Source of the DNA: Bacillota bacterium
Lineage (GTDB): Bacteria > Bacillota > Bacilli > Paenibacillales > Paenibacillaceae
Assembly: GCA_023386495.1 (NCBI GenBank)
Contig: JAEWJS010000127.1
Location: 11,674 to 75,673 of the forward strand
DNA: 64,000 nt
Direction of reading: 5' to 3'
Under the pieces are notes generated by a model, which saw only the letters and a program-made list of their open reading frames with translations, ran no database searches and had not been told where the DNA came from. Numbering within the stretch: the first letter of the stretch is position 1; every line of letters begins with the position of its first letter. Below are positions 1 to 7,678 of this stretch, piece after piece. The translations under genes were made by a program, and so were the position numbers.

Positions 1-667
1 TCCCTTGTTCGAACACCGCGATCGTGCAGGCGCCTGCGCCTACGTCGACAAGCACGGTCCCCATATTCTTCTCGTCCTTCGTGAGCGCCATCTGACCGGA
101 AGCAAGCGACATTAAGATGACGCCGGAGATGTGCAGATCTGCTTTCTCCACGCAGCGCATCAAATTATGTATCGCCGTCTTGGCGCCGGTGATGACCGTC
201 GCTTCCACTTCAAGCCGAACCCCGATCATGCCGCGGGGATCGGAGATGCCGTCCAGTCCGTCTACGAGATATTGCTTCGGCATGAGTCCGATGATCTCGC
301 GCTCCGGCGGAAGCGCGACGACTTTAGCGGCCGCTACCACGCGCTCGATATCTTCTTCGCCGATTTCACGGTCTTCATTCGATACGGCCACAACGCCATG
401 ATTCGTCTGGAGTGCGATATGATTGCCTTGAATGCCTACATATACGTCGGATATTTGAATGCCGACCATGCGCTCCGCATGATCCACAGCATTGCGGATC
501 GACTGCACGGTCTGGTCAATGTCAACGATGGCTCCCTTGCGAATGCCTTCCGAGTCGGCAGATCCAACTCCAATAATATTAATGGTTCCGTTCTGCACTT
601 CCCCAATAATAGCACGAACCTTGGATGTACCGATGTCTAGACTAACGATGATGTCGCTGTTGCTCAA
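1..667 (-). CDS. ftsA: Cell division protein FtsA (partial, N-terminal part)
   Basis: FtsA is an actin-fold ATPase that tethers FtsZ to the membrane and organises the divisome. The visible 222 residues begin SNSDIIVSLDIGTSKVR, the phosphate-1 motif of the actin/HSP70 superfamily, and continue with the FtsA segments AIIGEVQNGTINIIGVG and GVQIG-type core strands; DVGAGACTIAVF, the phosphate-2 motif, is near the cut. The start is read as TTG at 667, because a GGAGGTG box lies about 7-8 nt upstream and the in-phase ATG just before it runs straight into a stop. The C-terminal part, including the membrane helix, lies beyond the window. It is the last dcw gene seen, separated from divIB by about 240 bp that carries a possible promoter. 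The identity is firm; only the start is inferred. Confidence 0.95.
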   Translation of the reverse strand, partial: MSNSDIIVSLDIGTSKVRAIIGEVQNGTINIIGVGSADSEGIRKGAIVDIDQTVQSIRNAVDHAERMVGIQISDVYVGIQGNHIALQTNHGVVAVSNEDREIGEEDIERVVAAAKVVALPPEREIIGLMPKQYLVDGLDGISDPRGMIGVRLEVEATVITGAKTAIHNLMRCVEKADLHISGVILMSLASGQMALTKDEKNMGTVLVDVGAGACTIAVFEQG

Positions 668-763
668 CCCATGGCACCTCCGTTTCAAAAGAAATGTAAT
701 CTAAAATGAAGCGGTACATCATATAATGCTACCATAACTGCGTTACCGCAGACACTGTTCTAC

Positions 764-793
764 TAATTCAACGCGCCTTATATTTTCCCTCTT
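764..793 (-). promoter_or_regulatory. Possible sigma-H-like promoter before ftsA
   Basis: On the minus strand a GAGGGAAAA segment (about 785-793) lies 13 nt before GAATTA (764-769). This resembles the sigma-H pattern AGGAWWW ... GAAT with one mismatch and slightly short spacing. In B. subtilis ftsAZ is known to have a sigma-H promoter, which is why I looked here. The 240-bp gap is AT-rich compared with its surroundings, which also fits a promoter. The call is weak. Confidence 0.3.
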
Positions 794-910
794 TTTTCTA
801 CAAAATTTTTATGGCTTTTCAGCTTCCAATTGTTTCATGCTGCTGGGAAACCTTGAAAAACCCCATAAATGAAATTGTATCACTGATTTCGCCTATTGAG
901 TAGCCTCTTT

Positions 911-1669
911 TTAGTCGGCGTCCGCGTTATTCTGCCCTTCCGCCTCTTCTTCGTCCAAATACGGAACATAGCGGTCGGACAACAGCAGCGTCACGCTGCC
1001 GGGTTCCTGCGTCTCGGTGACCGCGTAGATCGTCTCGGCCTTCTCCTGCAGCAGCGAAACGGCGGTGATGATCTCGAACTTGGTGCGCGTGTAAATTCTG
1101 ATGCGGTCCTTGTACGAGTTCGAAGGATGCGGCATGATCTCCGAGAAATCCGCAAGCAGGTCTCCCGGTATCGTCGCCAGCGCCTGGATCAACGCGGCCT
1201 TATGCGGATTATCCTCCGTCCAGCCGCTCAAGACAGGCTTGTCGACGACGAAGCTGGTGCCTGCCGTCAGTACGGTGCCGTTCGACAGAATCGCCCTGAT
1301 ATCGCCAGAATCCAGCAGTTCATAAGCTACGGCCGGGTATTCATGGATCTGGATATCGATCTTGCCCGGGAAAGTCTTCTTCACGATCACGGATTCGATC
1401 GGCGCCAGCTTCATGATTCGCTTGGCCAGCGCTTCCTCGCTGGGATAGAAGAACGAATCGCCCTTCTGTATGCCGACTGCCTCATGAATCGCTTCGTTCG
1501 TCGTATATTGTCCGCCGCTGATCGTCACGTCCGACACTTTGCTGATCGGCGAACGGAAGAAGAGCACGGCCAATAATAGCGCGAACAACAGCAATAGTAT
1601 CGACAGCAGCCTGCGGCTGCCCCTTCTCCTCTGTTTCGGTTCCCGCAGCACGGGCATCGTGTCAGGCAT
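911..1669 (-). CDS. divIB: Cell division protein DivIB/FtsQ
   Basis: DivIB (FtsQ) is a bitopic divisome protein that works with FtsL and DivIC to control septal peptidoglycan synthesis. The protein has a basic cytoplasmic tail (KQRRRGSRR), one membrane helix near residues 20-38 (LLSILLLLFALLLAVLFF) and an external POTRA domain starting SKVSDVTISGGQYTTNEAI, followed by an FtsQ-type beta domain and an acidic tail. An upstream ATG at 1702 is open, but AGAAGGGA about 10 nt before the ATG at 1669 favours the shorter start (MPDTMPV). It lies between murA and ftsA, the usual place. Family confidence is high; the start is moderately sure. Confidence 0.92.
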   Translation of the reverse strand: MPDTMPVLREPKQRRRGSRRLLSILLLLFALLLAVLFFRSPISKVSDVTISGGQYTTNEAIHEAVGIQKGDSFFYPSEEALAKRIMKLAPIESVIVKKTFPGKIDIQIHEYPAVAYELLDSGDIRAILSNGTVLTAGTSFVVDKPVLSGWTEDNPHKAALIQALATIPGDLLADFSEIMPHPSNSYKDRIRIYTRTKFEIITAVSLLQEKAETIYAVTETQEPGSVTLLLSDRYVPYLDEEEAEGQNNADAD

Positions 1670-1743
1670 CTTATGCTTGTCCCTTCTCTCATGAAAAAAC
1701 ATCCGGTCTTCCTATGAAGGAAGCCGGGATGCAATGCTAGCAT

Positions 1744-3027
1744 CTAACCCGGGATAACCCGATTGTTCTGCACGGAGGCGAATCGCGTAATTCTTGCGCC
1801 CAATCGGCCGAGCATCTCTTCGATCTGCTCGTAGCCGCGGTCGATATGATGGATCTGCTCGACCACCGTTTTCCCTTGGGCAGCCAATCCTGCAATGACG
1901 AGCGCCGCTCCCGCTCGAAGATCGGTTGCTTCTACCGTCGCGCCGTACAGCCGCGGAACACCGCGAATGATCGCCGCGTTCATGTCTACGCGAATGTCGG
2001 CCCCCATCCGGGTAAGCTCGCCGACATGCTTGAACCGTCCTTCGAAGATCGTCTCCTTCATGACGCTGACGCCTTCGGCGAGCGCGAGCAGCACCATGAC
2101 CTGCGATTGCAGATCCGTCGGGAAGGCGGGATACGGTGAGGTTACGATACGTTCGACCGCGTTCGGGCGGACAGTGCCGCCGACCTTTATTATATCACCG
2201 TCGATGGCTACTTGAACACCCGAGCGCCGCAGAACATGGATGAGGGAAGTCAAGTGCGACGGGTTCGTCTGCTGCAGCGTGACCTGACCGCGCGTAACGG
2301 CCGCAGCGATCATGATCGTGCCCGTCACGATCCGATCCGGAATGATGCGATGCCTACACGGCACGAGTGACTGTACCCCTTCGATCGTGATCGTGTCCGT
2401 GCCGGCGCCGATGATCCGCGCGCCCATGCGATTCAGGAAGTGCTGCAAATCTTGAATCTCCGGCTCTCTGGCCGCATTGTTAATCGTTGTAACGCCATCG
2501 GCGAGCACGGCAGCCATCATAATGTTCTCGGTTGCGCCGACGCTTGGAAAATCCAGATGGATATCCGCGCCGACCAGCTTTTCTGCCTCGCATACGATCC
2601 GGTTGCCGGACTCCTCGACTGTGGCGCCAAGCGCCTCCAGCCCTCGCAGATGCAGATCGATTTTTCGCTCGCCGATCGCGCATCCCCCTGGTTGGTAAAT
2701 CTCGACTTTCCCGAATCGGGCCAGCAGCGGTCCCATTAAGAAGATCGATGAGCGCATCTGGCCCATGAGATCTTCCGCGATATGATACGATTTCGCCGCC
2801 TCCGTATCGAGGACGACGGAACTTCCGATCTGTTCGGCTTTGCAGCCGAGATCCCTGAGAATATCGAGCATGACGTCGATATCCAGCAGGTTAGGCACAT
2901 GGTCGATGATGACGGTGCCTCTTACGAGCATACTAGCGGCCAAAATCGGCAGGGCGGCGTTCTTCGCTCCTTGGATGACGATCGTGCCGGAGAGCGGTTT
3001 GCCGCCTTCAATTACCAATTTGTCCAA
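1744..3027 (-). CDS. murA: UDP-N-acetylglucosamine 1-carboxyvinyltransferase MurA
   Basis: MurA transfers enolpyruvate from PEP to UDP-GlcNAc, the first committed step of peptidoglycan synthesis in the cytoplasm. At 427 aa it has the usual family length. Key sites are visible: Lys22 in QGAKNAALP, and the catalytic, fosfomycin-sensitive cysteine as Cys116 in YQPGGCAIGERKIDLH. The C-terminal part contains PYPAFPTDLQSQ, a conserved substrate loop. It starts 16 bp after murB and is followed by divIB. Many Bacillales carry a second copy (murAB/murZ); this copy in the dcw cluster corresponds to the murAA/murB-linked paralogue by position. Confidence 0.97.
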   Translation of the reverse strand: MDKLVIEGGKPLSGTIVIQGAKNAALPILAASMLVRGTVIIDHVPNLLDIDVMLDILRDLGCKAEQIGSSVVLDTEAAKSYHIAEDLMGQMRSSIFLMGPLLARFGKVEIYQPGGCAIGERKIDLHLRGLEALGATVEESGNRIVCEAEKLVGADIHLDFPSVGATENIMMAAVLADGVTTINNAAREPEIQDLQHFLNRMGARIIGAGTDTITIEGVQSLVPCRHRIIPDRIVTGTIMIAAAVTRGQVTLQQTNPSHLTSLIHVLRRSGVQVAIDGDIIKVGGTVRPNAVERIVTSPYPAFPTDLQSQVMVLLALAEGVSVMKETIFEGRFKHVGELTRMGADIRVDMNAAIIRGVPRLYGATVEATDLRAGAALVIAGLAAQGKTVVEQIHHIDRGYEQIEEMLGRLGARITRFASVQNNRVIPG

Positions 3028-3042
3028 AGCTTCACCTCCGAT

Positions 3043-3948
3043 TTACCGCTCACCCACCACCAATACTTCCGGCACCAGCTCGACGCCGTAACGCGCCTTG
3101 ACCGTGCTCTGAATATGGGCCATGAGGGTGAGGACATCTTCAGCCGTCGCTTGCCCGGTATTGACGATGAAATTGGCATGCTGTACGGAAATTTCCGCTC
3201 CGCCGACGCGATAGCCCTTCAGCCCGGCTTCCTGGATCAGCCTGGCGGCGAAGTCTCCCGGCGGATTCTTAAATACGCTTCCCGCGACTGCCAGATGCAG
3301 CGGCTGCGTACGAATCCGGCGTTCCTTGTAAGAGGCCAGCGTTGCCGCGATCTCTTCGCGCACGCCGCGTTCAAGCTCGAACACCGCCTCCACGACGAAG
3401 CCTTTACTCTCGTGCAGCATCGAATGCCTGTAGTCGAACGCCATCGCTTCGCGTCCGTACGTCACCAATTCTCCTGTCTCCGTAACAATCTGGGCTGATT
3501 GAAAGATACGTGACACATCCGACCCGTGAGCGCCGGCATTCATGTACACGGCACCGCCGACCGTTCCCGGAATTCCCCCCGCGAATTCCAGTCCGGTCAA
3601 TCCTTCCTTGCCTGCCAGAACGGATAGCTTAATGAACGAGAATGCTGCTCCCGCATAGACCGTCTGACCTTCGAATCGGGCATAATCGAGTCCGGACCCC
3701 GGCTTCACCACGACGCCCCGAATGCCCTTGTCGCTGACCAGCATGTTAGAGCCCCGGCCCAGGCTGGTCCATGAGACGCCATGTTCGTGCAGCAATTTGA
3801 CCGCGGCAGCCAGCTCTTCCTTGCCGTGCGGTACGATGAGCAGATCGGCGGGCCCGCCAATCTTCCACGTCGTGTAATCCGCCAGCGGTTCGTTCGGAAG
3901 CACATTGCCTACTCGCGCGGCTTGCAGGGCTTCGATTAGCTTCTCCAT
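3043..3948 (-). CDS. murB: UDP-N-acetylenolpyruvoylglucosamine reductase MurB
   Basis: MurB is an FAD flavoenzyme that reduces the MurA product with NADPH to give UDP-N-acetylmuramic acid. Visible motifs are the FAD-binding segment LGRGSNMLVSD, the substrate segment GLEFAGGIPGTVGGAVYMNAG (here split for brevity), YRHS, and AGSVFKNPPGDFAARLI with the catalytic serine; it ends with a conserved ELVPEVLVVG. The start at 3948 (MEKLIEAL) is chosen because AAGGAGG sits 7-8 nt upstream; a longer frame to 3990 exists but has no comparable site. Its upstream neighbour murG is unusually far away (about 1.5 kb of repeats between them), so murB may need its own promoter; none is obvious to me. Confidence 0.95.
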   Translation of the reverse strand: MEKLIEALQAARVGNVLPNEPLADYTTWKIGGPADLLIVPHGKEELAAAVKLLHEHGVSWTSLGRGSNMLVSDKGIRGVVVKPGSGLDYARFEGQTVYAGAAFSFIKLSVLAGKEGLTGLEFAGGIPGTVGGAVYMNAGAHGSDVSRIFQSAQIVTETGELVTYGREAMAFDYRHSMLHESKGFVVEAVFELERGVREEIAATLASYKERRIRTQPLHLAVAGSVFKNPPGDFAARLIQEAGLKGYRVGGAEISVQHANFIVNTGQATAEDVLTLMAHIQSTVKARYGVELVPEVLVVGER

Positions 3949-4114
3949 GACCATTCCTCCTTGTTCTGCTGGTATTCGCGATCCCGGCATCCGGACCGAG
4001 CGGTCGAGCAGCGGCCTCTCGAATCGAACGCGGTAACCGTTGCCGTCAGGCGGCAGTCACGATTATGTGGTAGTCTATGCCCCCACACCCCCAATGGTGA
4101 CACCCGCCTATATG

Positions 4115-4266
4115 GACCGCTTGTGATCGCGATGTATTGCGCTGTAGCTTAGTCGACGTCGAATCTTGAACGCTGGCTGGCACTTCCGGTGCTCACGTAG
4201 GTTACGCCTACGCTCCGCTCCTCATTGCCTGCCATCGTCCAACCTTCTCGGCGCTGACAAGCGGTC
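4115..4266 (-). repeat. Dispersed structured element, copy A
   Basis: The core 4121-4260 begins TTGTGATCGCGA and ends TCGGCGCTGACAA on the plus strand; these ends are imperfect inverted repeats. Read on the minus strand it starts TTGTCAGCGCCGAGAAGG, the orientation I treat as sense. The flanks GACCGC (4115-4120) and GCGGTC (4261-4266) are fully complementary. An internal hairpin CGTAGG...CCTACG is present. Sense orientation matches transcription of the surrounding cell-wall genes. I do not recognise the family. Confidence 0.85.
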
Positions 4267-4342
4267 AGTTGGAATGGAACTCGATTTTGAGAGTTCCATG
4301 TTGATGTGAAGCAAGGTTAAGCTGAACGCTTAACAGGGGACG

Positions 4343-4660
4343 TGCGATTCCCTTTGGGAATCTTGTCCCTGGATGAGCCCTTGCGGCTCCGGGCTGGGTC
4401 TGCGATTCCCTTTGGGAATCTTGTCCCTGGATGGGCCCTTGCGGCTCCGGGCTGGGTCTGCGATTCCCTTTGGGAATCTTGTCCCTGGATGAGCCCTTGC
4501 GGCTCTGGGCTGGACTGCGATTCCCTTTGGGAATCTTGTCCTTGGGAGAGCCCCTCCGGCTCTGGGCTGGACTGCGATTCCCTTTGGGAATCTTGTCCTT
4601 GGGAGAGCCCTTGCGGCTCTGGGCTGGATTGCGATTCCCTTTGGGAATCTTGTCCCTTTG
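4343..4660. repeat. Six-copy 57/58-bp tandem repeat with two hairpins per unit
   Basis: Units start at 4343, 4401, 4459, 4516, 4573 and 4630, so the period is 58, 58, 57, 57, 57. Each unit contains the perfect inverted repeat GATTCCC-TTT-GGGAATC, then a near-constant TTGTCC, then a second inverted repeat GAGCC...GGCTC around CTTGCG, and GGGCTGG. The last unit is partial. There are no unique spacers, so this is not a CRISPR array. Confidence 0.95.
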
Positions 4661-4700
4661 TGCGCCACTCATAGAGGGGCATCTTTTTCATATCGTACAA

Positions 4701-4887
4701 CTCTAACGGACACAGCGGGCGTTATTTTGCGTATTTCGCTTATTCGCGAATTATAACGGACACGGTGGACCTTATTTCGGAAAAGCCTGATCGATCAGAT
4801 CTCTTTCATGCCGATAACGTCTTTCTGGTCCGTTAGAGGTTGAAATCCGTTGATTTGCACCGAATAACTGCTCCTGAGTCCGTTAGG
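4701..4887. repeat. CTAACGGAC intergenic repeats (four copies, two orientations)
   Basis: Two direct copies begin CTCTAACGGACACAG (4701) and TTATAACGGACACGG (4751), each followed about 10 nt later by TTATTT and a purine-rich tail. Two inverted copies read on the minus strand as CTCTAACGGACCAG (from 4836) and CCTAACGGACTCAGGAGC (from 4887), again followed by GTTAT. A related inverted pair is found at 15004-15062. The function is unknown. Confidence 0.7.
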
Positions 4888-5060
4888 ACCTCGTCACGCC
4901 TGCCGTTCGCTCGAATCGCTCGGATTAATCACCTCGCGAACGGCTGCGTTAGCACACTCGCCAGCATTTCGGTTTGACTGACCTCGTACGTTCGACCTCT
5001 CCCTACTCGCCCGCCGTTCGCAATAGCCACTTGCTTACGTCGGCGCCACTCTTGCTCGCC

Positions 5061-5321
5061 TGCAATTCGGATTGGCCGACTTGCAGGCGACGACGTCGCG
5101 ATTACTTGCCTGTAGTTCGGATTTGCCGAATTGGCGCACGCTTTTCGGAGCGAAGCTGGCGGAGTCGTCTTCTAGTTCGGCTAAATCGCACTGGAGCATC
5201 CTTGTAGCAATGAAGGCATTCAGCAAGTTGGCAAATCCGAACTAGAAGAGGTACAAGTCTCGGCGTATGCGGCATTCGGGACAGCGCACATGCAAGTCTC
5301 GGCGTATGCGGCATTCAGGAC
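5061..5321. repeat. Degenerate TTCGGATTTGCCGA repeats and a 39-bp direct repeat
   Basis: Related segments containing TTCGGAT(T)TGCCGA lie near 5061-5084, 5111-5133, 5169-5194, and inverted at 5221-5250. The third and fourth copies form an inverted pair with the 11-bp arm TTCTAGTTCGG. Immediately after, CAAGTCTCGGCGTATGCGGC occurs at 5254 and again at 5293, a 39-bp step. No coding potential is apparent. Confidence 0.6.
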
Positions 5322-5420
5322 GGCACGCGGCCAACGCTTGCCGATCGTTGCCTCGCATGATTCAGCCGTAGCCCGGCGTACCGCCCTCCTGAGCCGATGG
5401 GATAGCCGCGTCGCCGGCTA

Positions 5421-6530
5421 CTACCGGCGAGCGGCGAGCTCACGGAGTTCGGCGGCGATGTGGATAGCCGACTCGGGCATGCCTAGCTTGCGCGCGGCTT
5501 CGGACATGGCCTTCCGCTTGGCATCGTCCTTCATGATGGCGGCGATGCGCTCGAAGAGGGCCGTGCCTGTCAGCTCACGCTCAAGCATCATGACCGCCGC
5601 CCCCGCATCGGCGAGACTGCGCGCATTCGGCTCTTGGTGGTTGTTCGTCACGTTCGGCGACGGCACGAGGATGGACGGGACGCCGAGCGCCGTAAGTTCG
5701 GCGAGCGATGAAGCGCCCGAGCGGCTGACGACGAGCATCGAAGCCGCCAGCACCTCGGGCATGTTGTTCAAGTAAGGGACGAGATGGACGTTCGCCGCGC
5801 CGTAGCCCGGCGAAGCGGCAAGCCTCTCGGCCGTCTGTTCGTAGTACGCCTCGCCGGTCACGAAGACGAGATGCGTATCCGGCAGTTCACGCCATCTGGC
5901 AATCACATCCGGCATCGCCTCGTTGAACGCCCTCGCCCCCCGGCTGCCGCCGACGACGAGCACGATGCGGCTGCCTGCCGGAATGCCGAGCGAGGCGAAG
6001 CCCTTCGAGCGCTCCGCATGCACGACGTTCGTCGCGCACGGATTGCCGGTGTACAGCACGCGCTTATGACCACCGAAGCGCTCCTGCGATTCCCGGAAGC
6101 TGACCGCGATCGCGCCTGCGTAGCGGCTTAAGAAGCGGTTGGTCAAGCCCGGGTCGACGTTCTGCTCATGGATGAGCGTCGGAATGCCCAGCTTGGCTGC
6201 CGCGTAGACGACCGGACCGCATACGTACCCGCCGGTGCCGACGACGACATCCGGCTTGAATGCCCGGAGCAGCGTCTTCGCCCGGCCGGCGGCCCGAACG
6301 AAGCGCAGTACCGTCTTCACGTTCTCGATCGACAGCTTGCGGCGGAAGCCGGTAATCTGGACGGATTCGAACGGGATGCCGAGCTTCGGAACGATGCGGC
6401 TCTCCAGCCCTGCCTCGGTCCCGATATAGAGCAGCTCTGTCTTCGAATCTTCTCGCTGCAGCTGCTTGCCGATCGCGACGGCCGGATAGATATGTCCGCC
6501 CGTGCCGCCTCCGGTCAATACGACTCGCAT
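5421..6530 (-). CDS. murG: Undecaprenyldiphospho-muramoylpentapeptide N-acetylglucosaminyltransferase MurG
   Basis: MurG is a peripheral-membrane GT28 glycosyltransferase that adds GlcNAc to lipid I to give lipid II. At 369 aa it has the family length. The N-terminal glycine-rich loop LTGGGTGGHIYPA and the second one VVGGSRGARAFNEAMP are visible; the donor-site segment SRSGASSLAELTALGVPSIL binds UDP-GlcNAc. The ATG at 6530 has GAGGTGATG just upstream and only 4 bp separate it from spoVE, so the two are co-transcribed. Downstream is the repeat island rather than murB directly. Confidence 0.97.
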   Translation of the reverse strand: MRVVLTGGGTGGHIYPAVAIGKQLQREDSKTELLYIGTEAGLESRIVPKLGIPFESVQITGFRRKLSIENVKTVLRFVRAAGRAKTLLRAFKPDVVVGTGGYVCGPVVYAAAKLGIPTLIHEQNVDPGLTNRFLSRYAGAIAVSFRESQERFGGHKRVLYTGNPCATNVVHAERSKGFASLGIPAGSRIVLVVGGSRGARAFNEAMPDVIARWRELPDTHLVFVTGEAYYEQTAERLAASPGYGAANVHLVPYLNNMPEVLAASMLVVSRSGASSLAELTALGVPSILVPSPNVTNNHQEPNARSLADAGAAVMMLERELTGTALFERIAAIMKDDAKRKAMSEAARKLGMPESAIHIAAELRELAARR

Positions 6531-6534
6531 GTCA

Positions 6535-7632
6535 TCACCTCGAATAACGGGATATATTAAGCAGAATGCCGAGCGCCGTCAACAGCAGCGTCAGCGATGA
6601 GCCTCCGTAGCTGACCAGCGGCAGCGTGATGCCGGTAACCGGCAGCATGCCGATGACGACGCCGATATTGATGAACACTTGTACGGCGACGATGCCGGTG
6701 ATGCCGACCGCCAGCAGGCTGCCGAATAGATCCGGCGCCGTGATTGCCGTCCGCATGCCGCGCACGACGAGAATCAAGAACAGTACAATGACGGCCGCCC
6801 CGCCGATGAAGCCGAGCTCCTCGGAGAGGATCGAGAAAATAAAATCGGTCTGCGGCTCGGGCAAATAATTATACTTCTGACGGCTCTCGCCGAGCCCGAG
6901 CCCGATTAAGCCGCCCGGGCCGATCGCATAGAGCGACTGGATGATCTGATAGCCGTTGCCGAGCGGATCCTTCCACGGATCGAGGAAGCCGGTAATGCGC
7001 TCCATGCGGTAAGGCGCCGCCAGGATCAAGCCTACCATCCCGAGCAAGCCGACACAGGCCAGCGAACCGAGATGCGCCATGCGCGCGCCGGCCGTGTAGA
7101 TGACGAGCATCGAGGCGCCGACCATGACGGCCGCACTCCCAAGGTCCGGCTGCAGCATGATTAGGCCGAAGGCGCCGCCCATAATGCCGAGCGGGGGCAA
7201 GAGCCCCTTCGAAAAGCTCGTGATCGTCTGCTGCTTGTCGGATAAGAACTTCGCCATGAACAGGACCATGGCCAGCTTCATGAATTCGGAAGGCTGTATG
7301 CCGAATGAGCTGATGCCGAGCCAGCTGCGTGCGCCTCCGCGCACGACGCCGATTCCGGGAATAAGCACGATGAGGAGCAGGCCGAAGCAGATAAGCAGCC
7401 CGGCCGGCGCCAGCTTGCGCCACGTCCAATACTCCGTATTGGCGGTGAACGCCATCGCGCCGATTCCCAGCGCGGCGAACAGCAGCTGCCGCTTGACATA
7501 GTAGAAGGAATCGCCGAATTCATGGAACGCCAGCACGGCGCTGGCGCTGTATACCATGATGAGGCCGATGGCCAGAATGAGCGAGATAGCCGTGATCATC
7601 CATAGATCCGGGGCGACGCGAGCTTTGGTCAT
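6535..7632 (-). CDS. spoVE: SEDS-family glycosyltransferase, SpoVE/FtsW
   Basis: SEDS proteins polymerise glycan strands from lipid II with a partner class B PBP. The 365-aa protein is a ten-helix-type membrane protein with the family signatures SSFGIQPSEFMKLAM, LLQPDLGSA and the closing NIGVVIGMLPVTGITLPLVSYGGSS region (quoted in part). The position between murD and murG in a cluster that also has spoVD fits SpoVE, whose partner is SpoVD in spore cortex synthesis. The sequence alone cannot exclude that it serves as vegetative FtsW, so the symbol rests on context. Confidence 0.85.
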   Translation of the reverse strand: MTKARVAPDLWMITAISLILAIGLIMVYSASAVLAFHEFGDSFYYVKRQLLFAALGIGAMAFTANTEYWTWRKLAPAGLLICFGLLLIVLIPGIGVVRGGARSWLGISSFGIQPSEFMKLAMVLFMAKFLSDKQQTITSFSKGLLPPLGIMGGAFGLIMLQPDLGSAAVMVGASMLVIYTAGARMAHLGSLACVGLLGMVGLILAAPYRMERITGFLDPWKDPLGNGYQIIQSLYAIGPGGLIGLGLGESRQKYNYLPEPQTDFIFSILSEELGFIGGAAVIVLFLILVVRGMRTAITAPDLFGSLLAVGITGIVAVQVFINIGVVIGMLPVTGITLPLVSYGGSSLTLLLTALGILLNISRYSR

Positions 7633-7678
7633 GCGAGCACACCTCTTGCTTCATGGAAAGTAGGGACGGGCCCCCTAC

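Larger units (their letters stand above)
3949..5420. other. Long non-coding repeat island between murG and murB
   Basis: This 1.47-kb gap interrupts an otherwise tight cell-wall operon. Reading from murB it holds: about 170 bp without features; one copy of the dispersed structured element (4115-4266); six tandem 57/58-bp hairpin repeats (4343-4660); four CTAACGGAC-type repeats, two direct and two inverted (about 4697-4890); four degenerate TTCGGATTTGCCGA-type repeats with an 11-bp inverted pair (5061-5250); and a 39-bp period direct repeat (5254-5320). The open frames across the tandem repeats exist in several phases on both strands because 57 is a multiple of three, so I do not call genes here. 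Confidence 0.85.

Noticed and set aside
4121..4260. The dispersed element as a classical MITE with target-site duplication
   Set aside because: The ends are imperfect inverted repeats, but the flanks are complementary (inverted), not directly repeated, so a standard duplication is absent. A mobile origin with another insertion rule remains possible and is treated in the findings.
4343..4660. CRISPR array
   Set aside because: The units are contiguous with no unique spacers, the period is 57/58 and there are no cas genes.
4265..4706. Several open frames on both strands across the minisatellite (for example repeats of a PKGNR-type or FPLGIL-type peptide)
   Set aside because: The 57-bp period is a multiple of three, so any phase without a stop stays open. 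There is no good ribosome-binding site, and the reading phase shifts where the period is 58.
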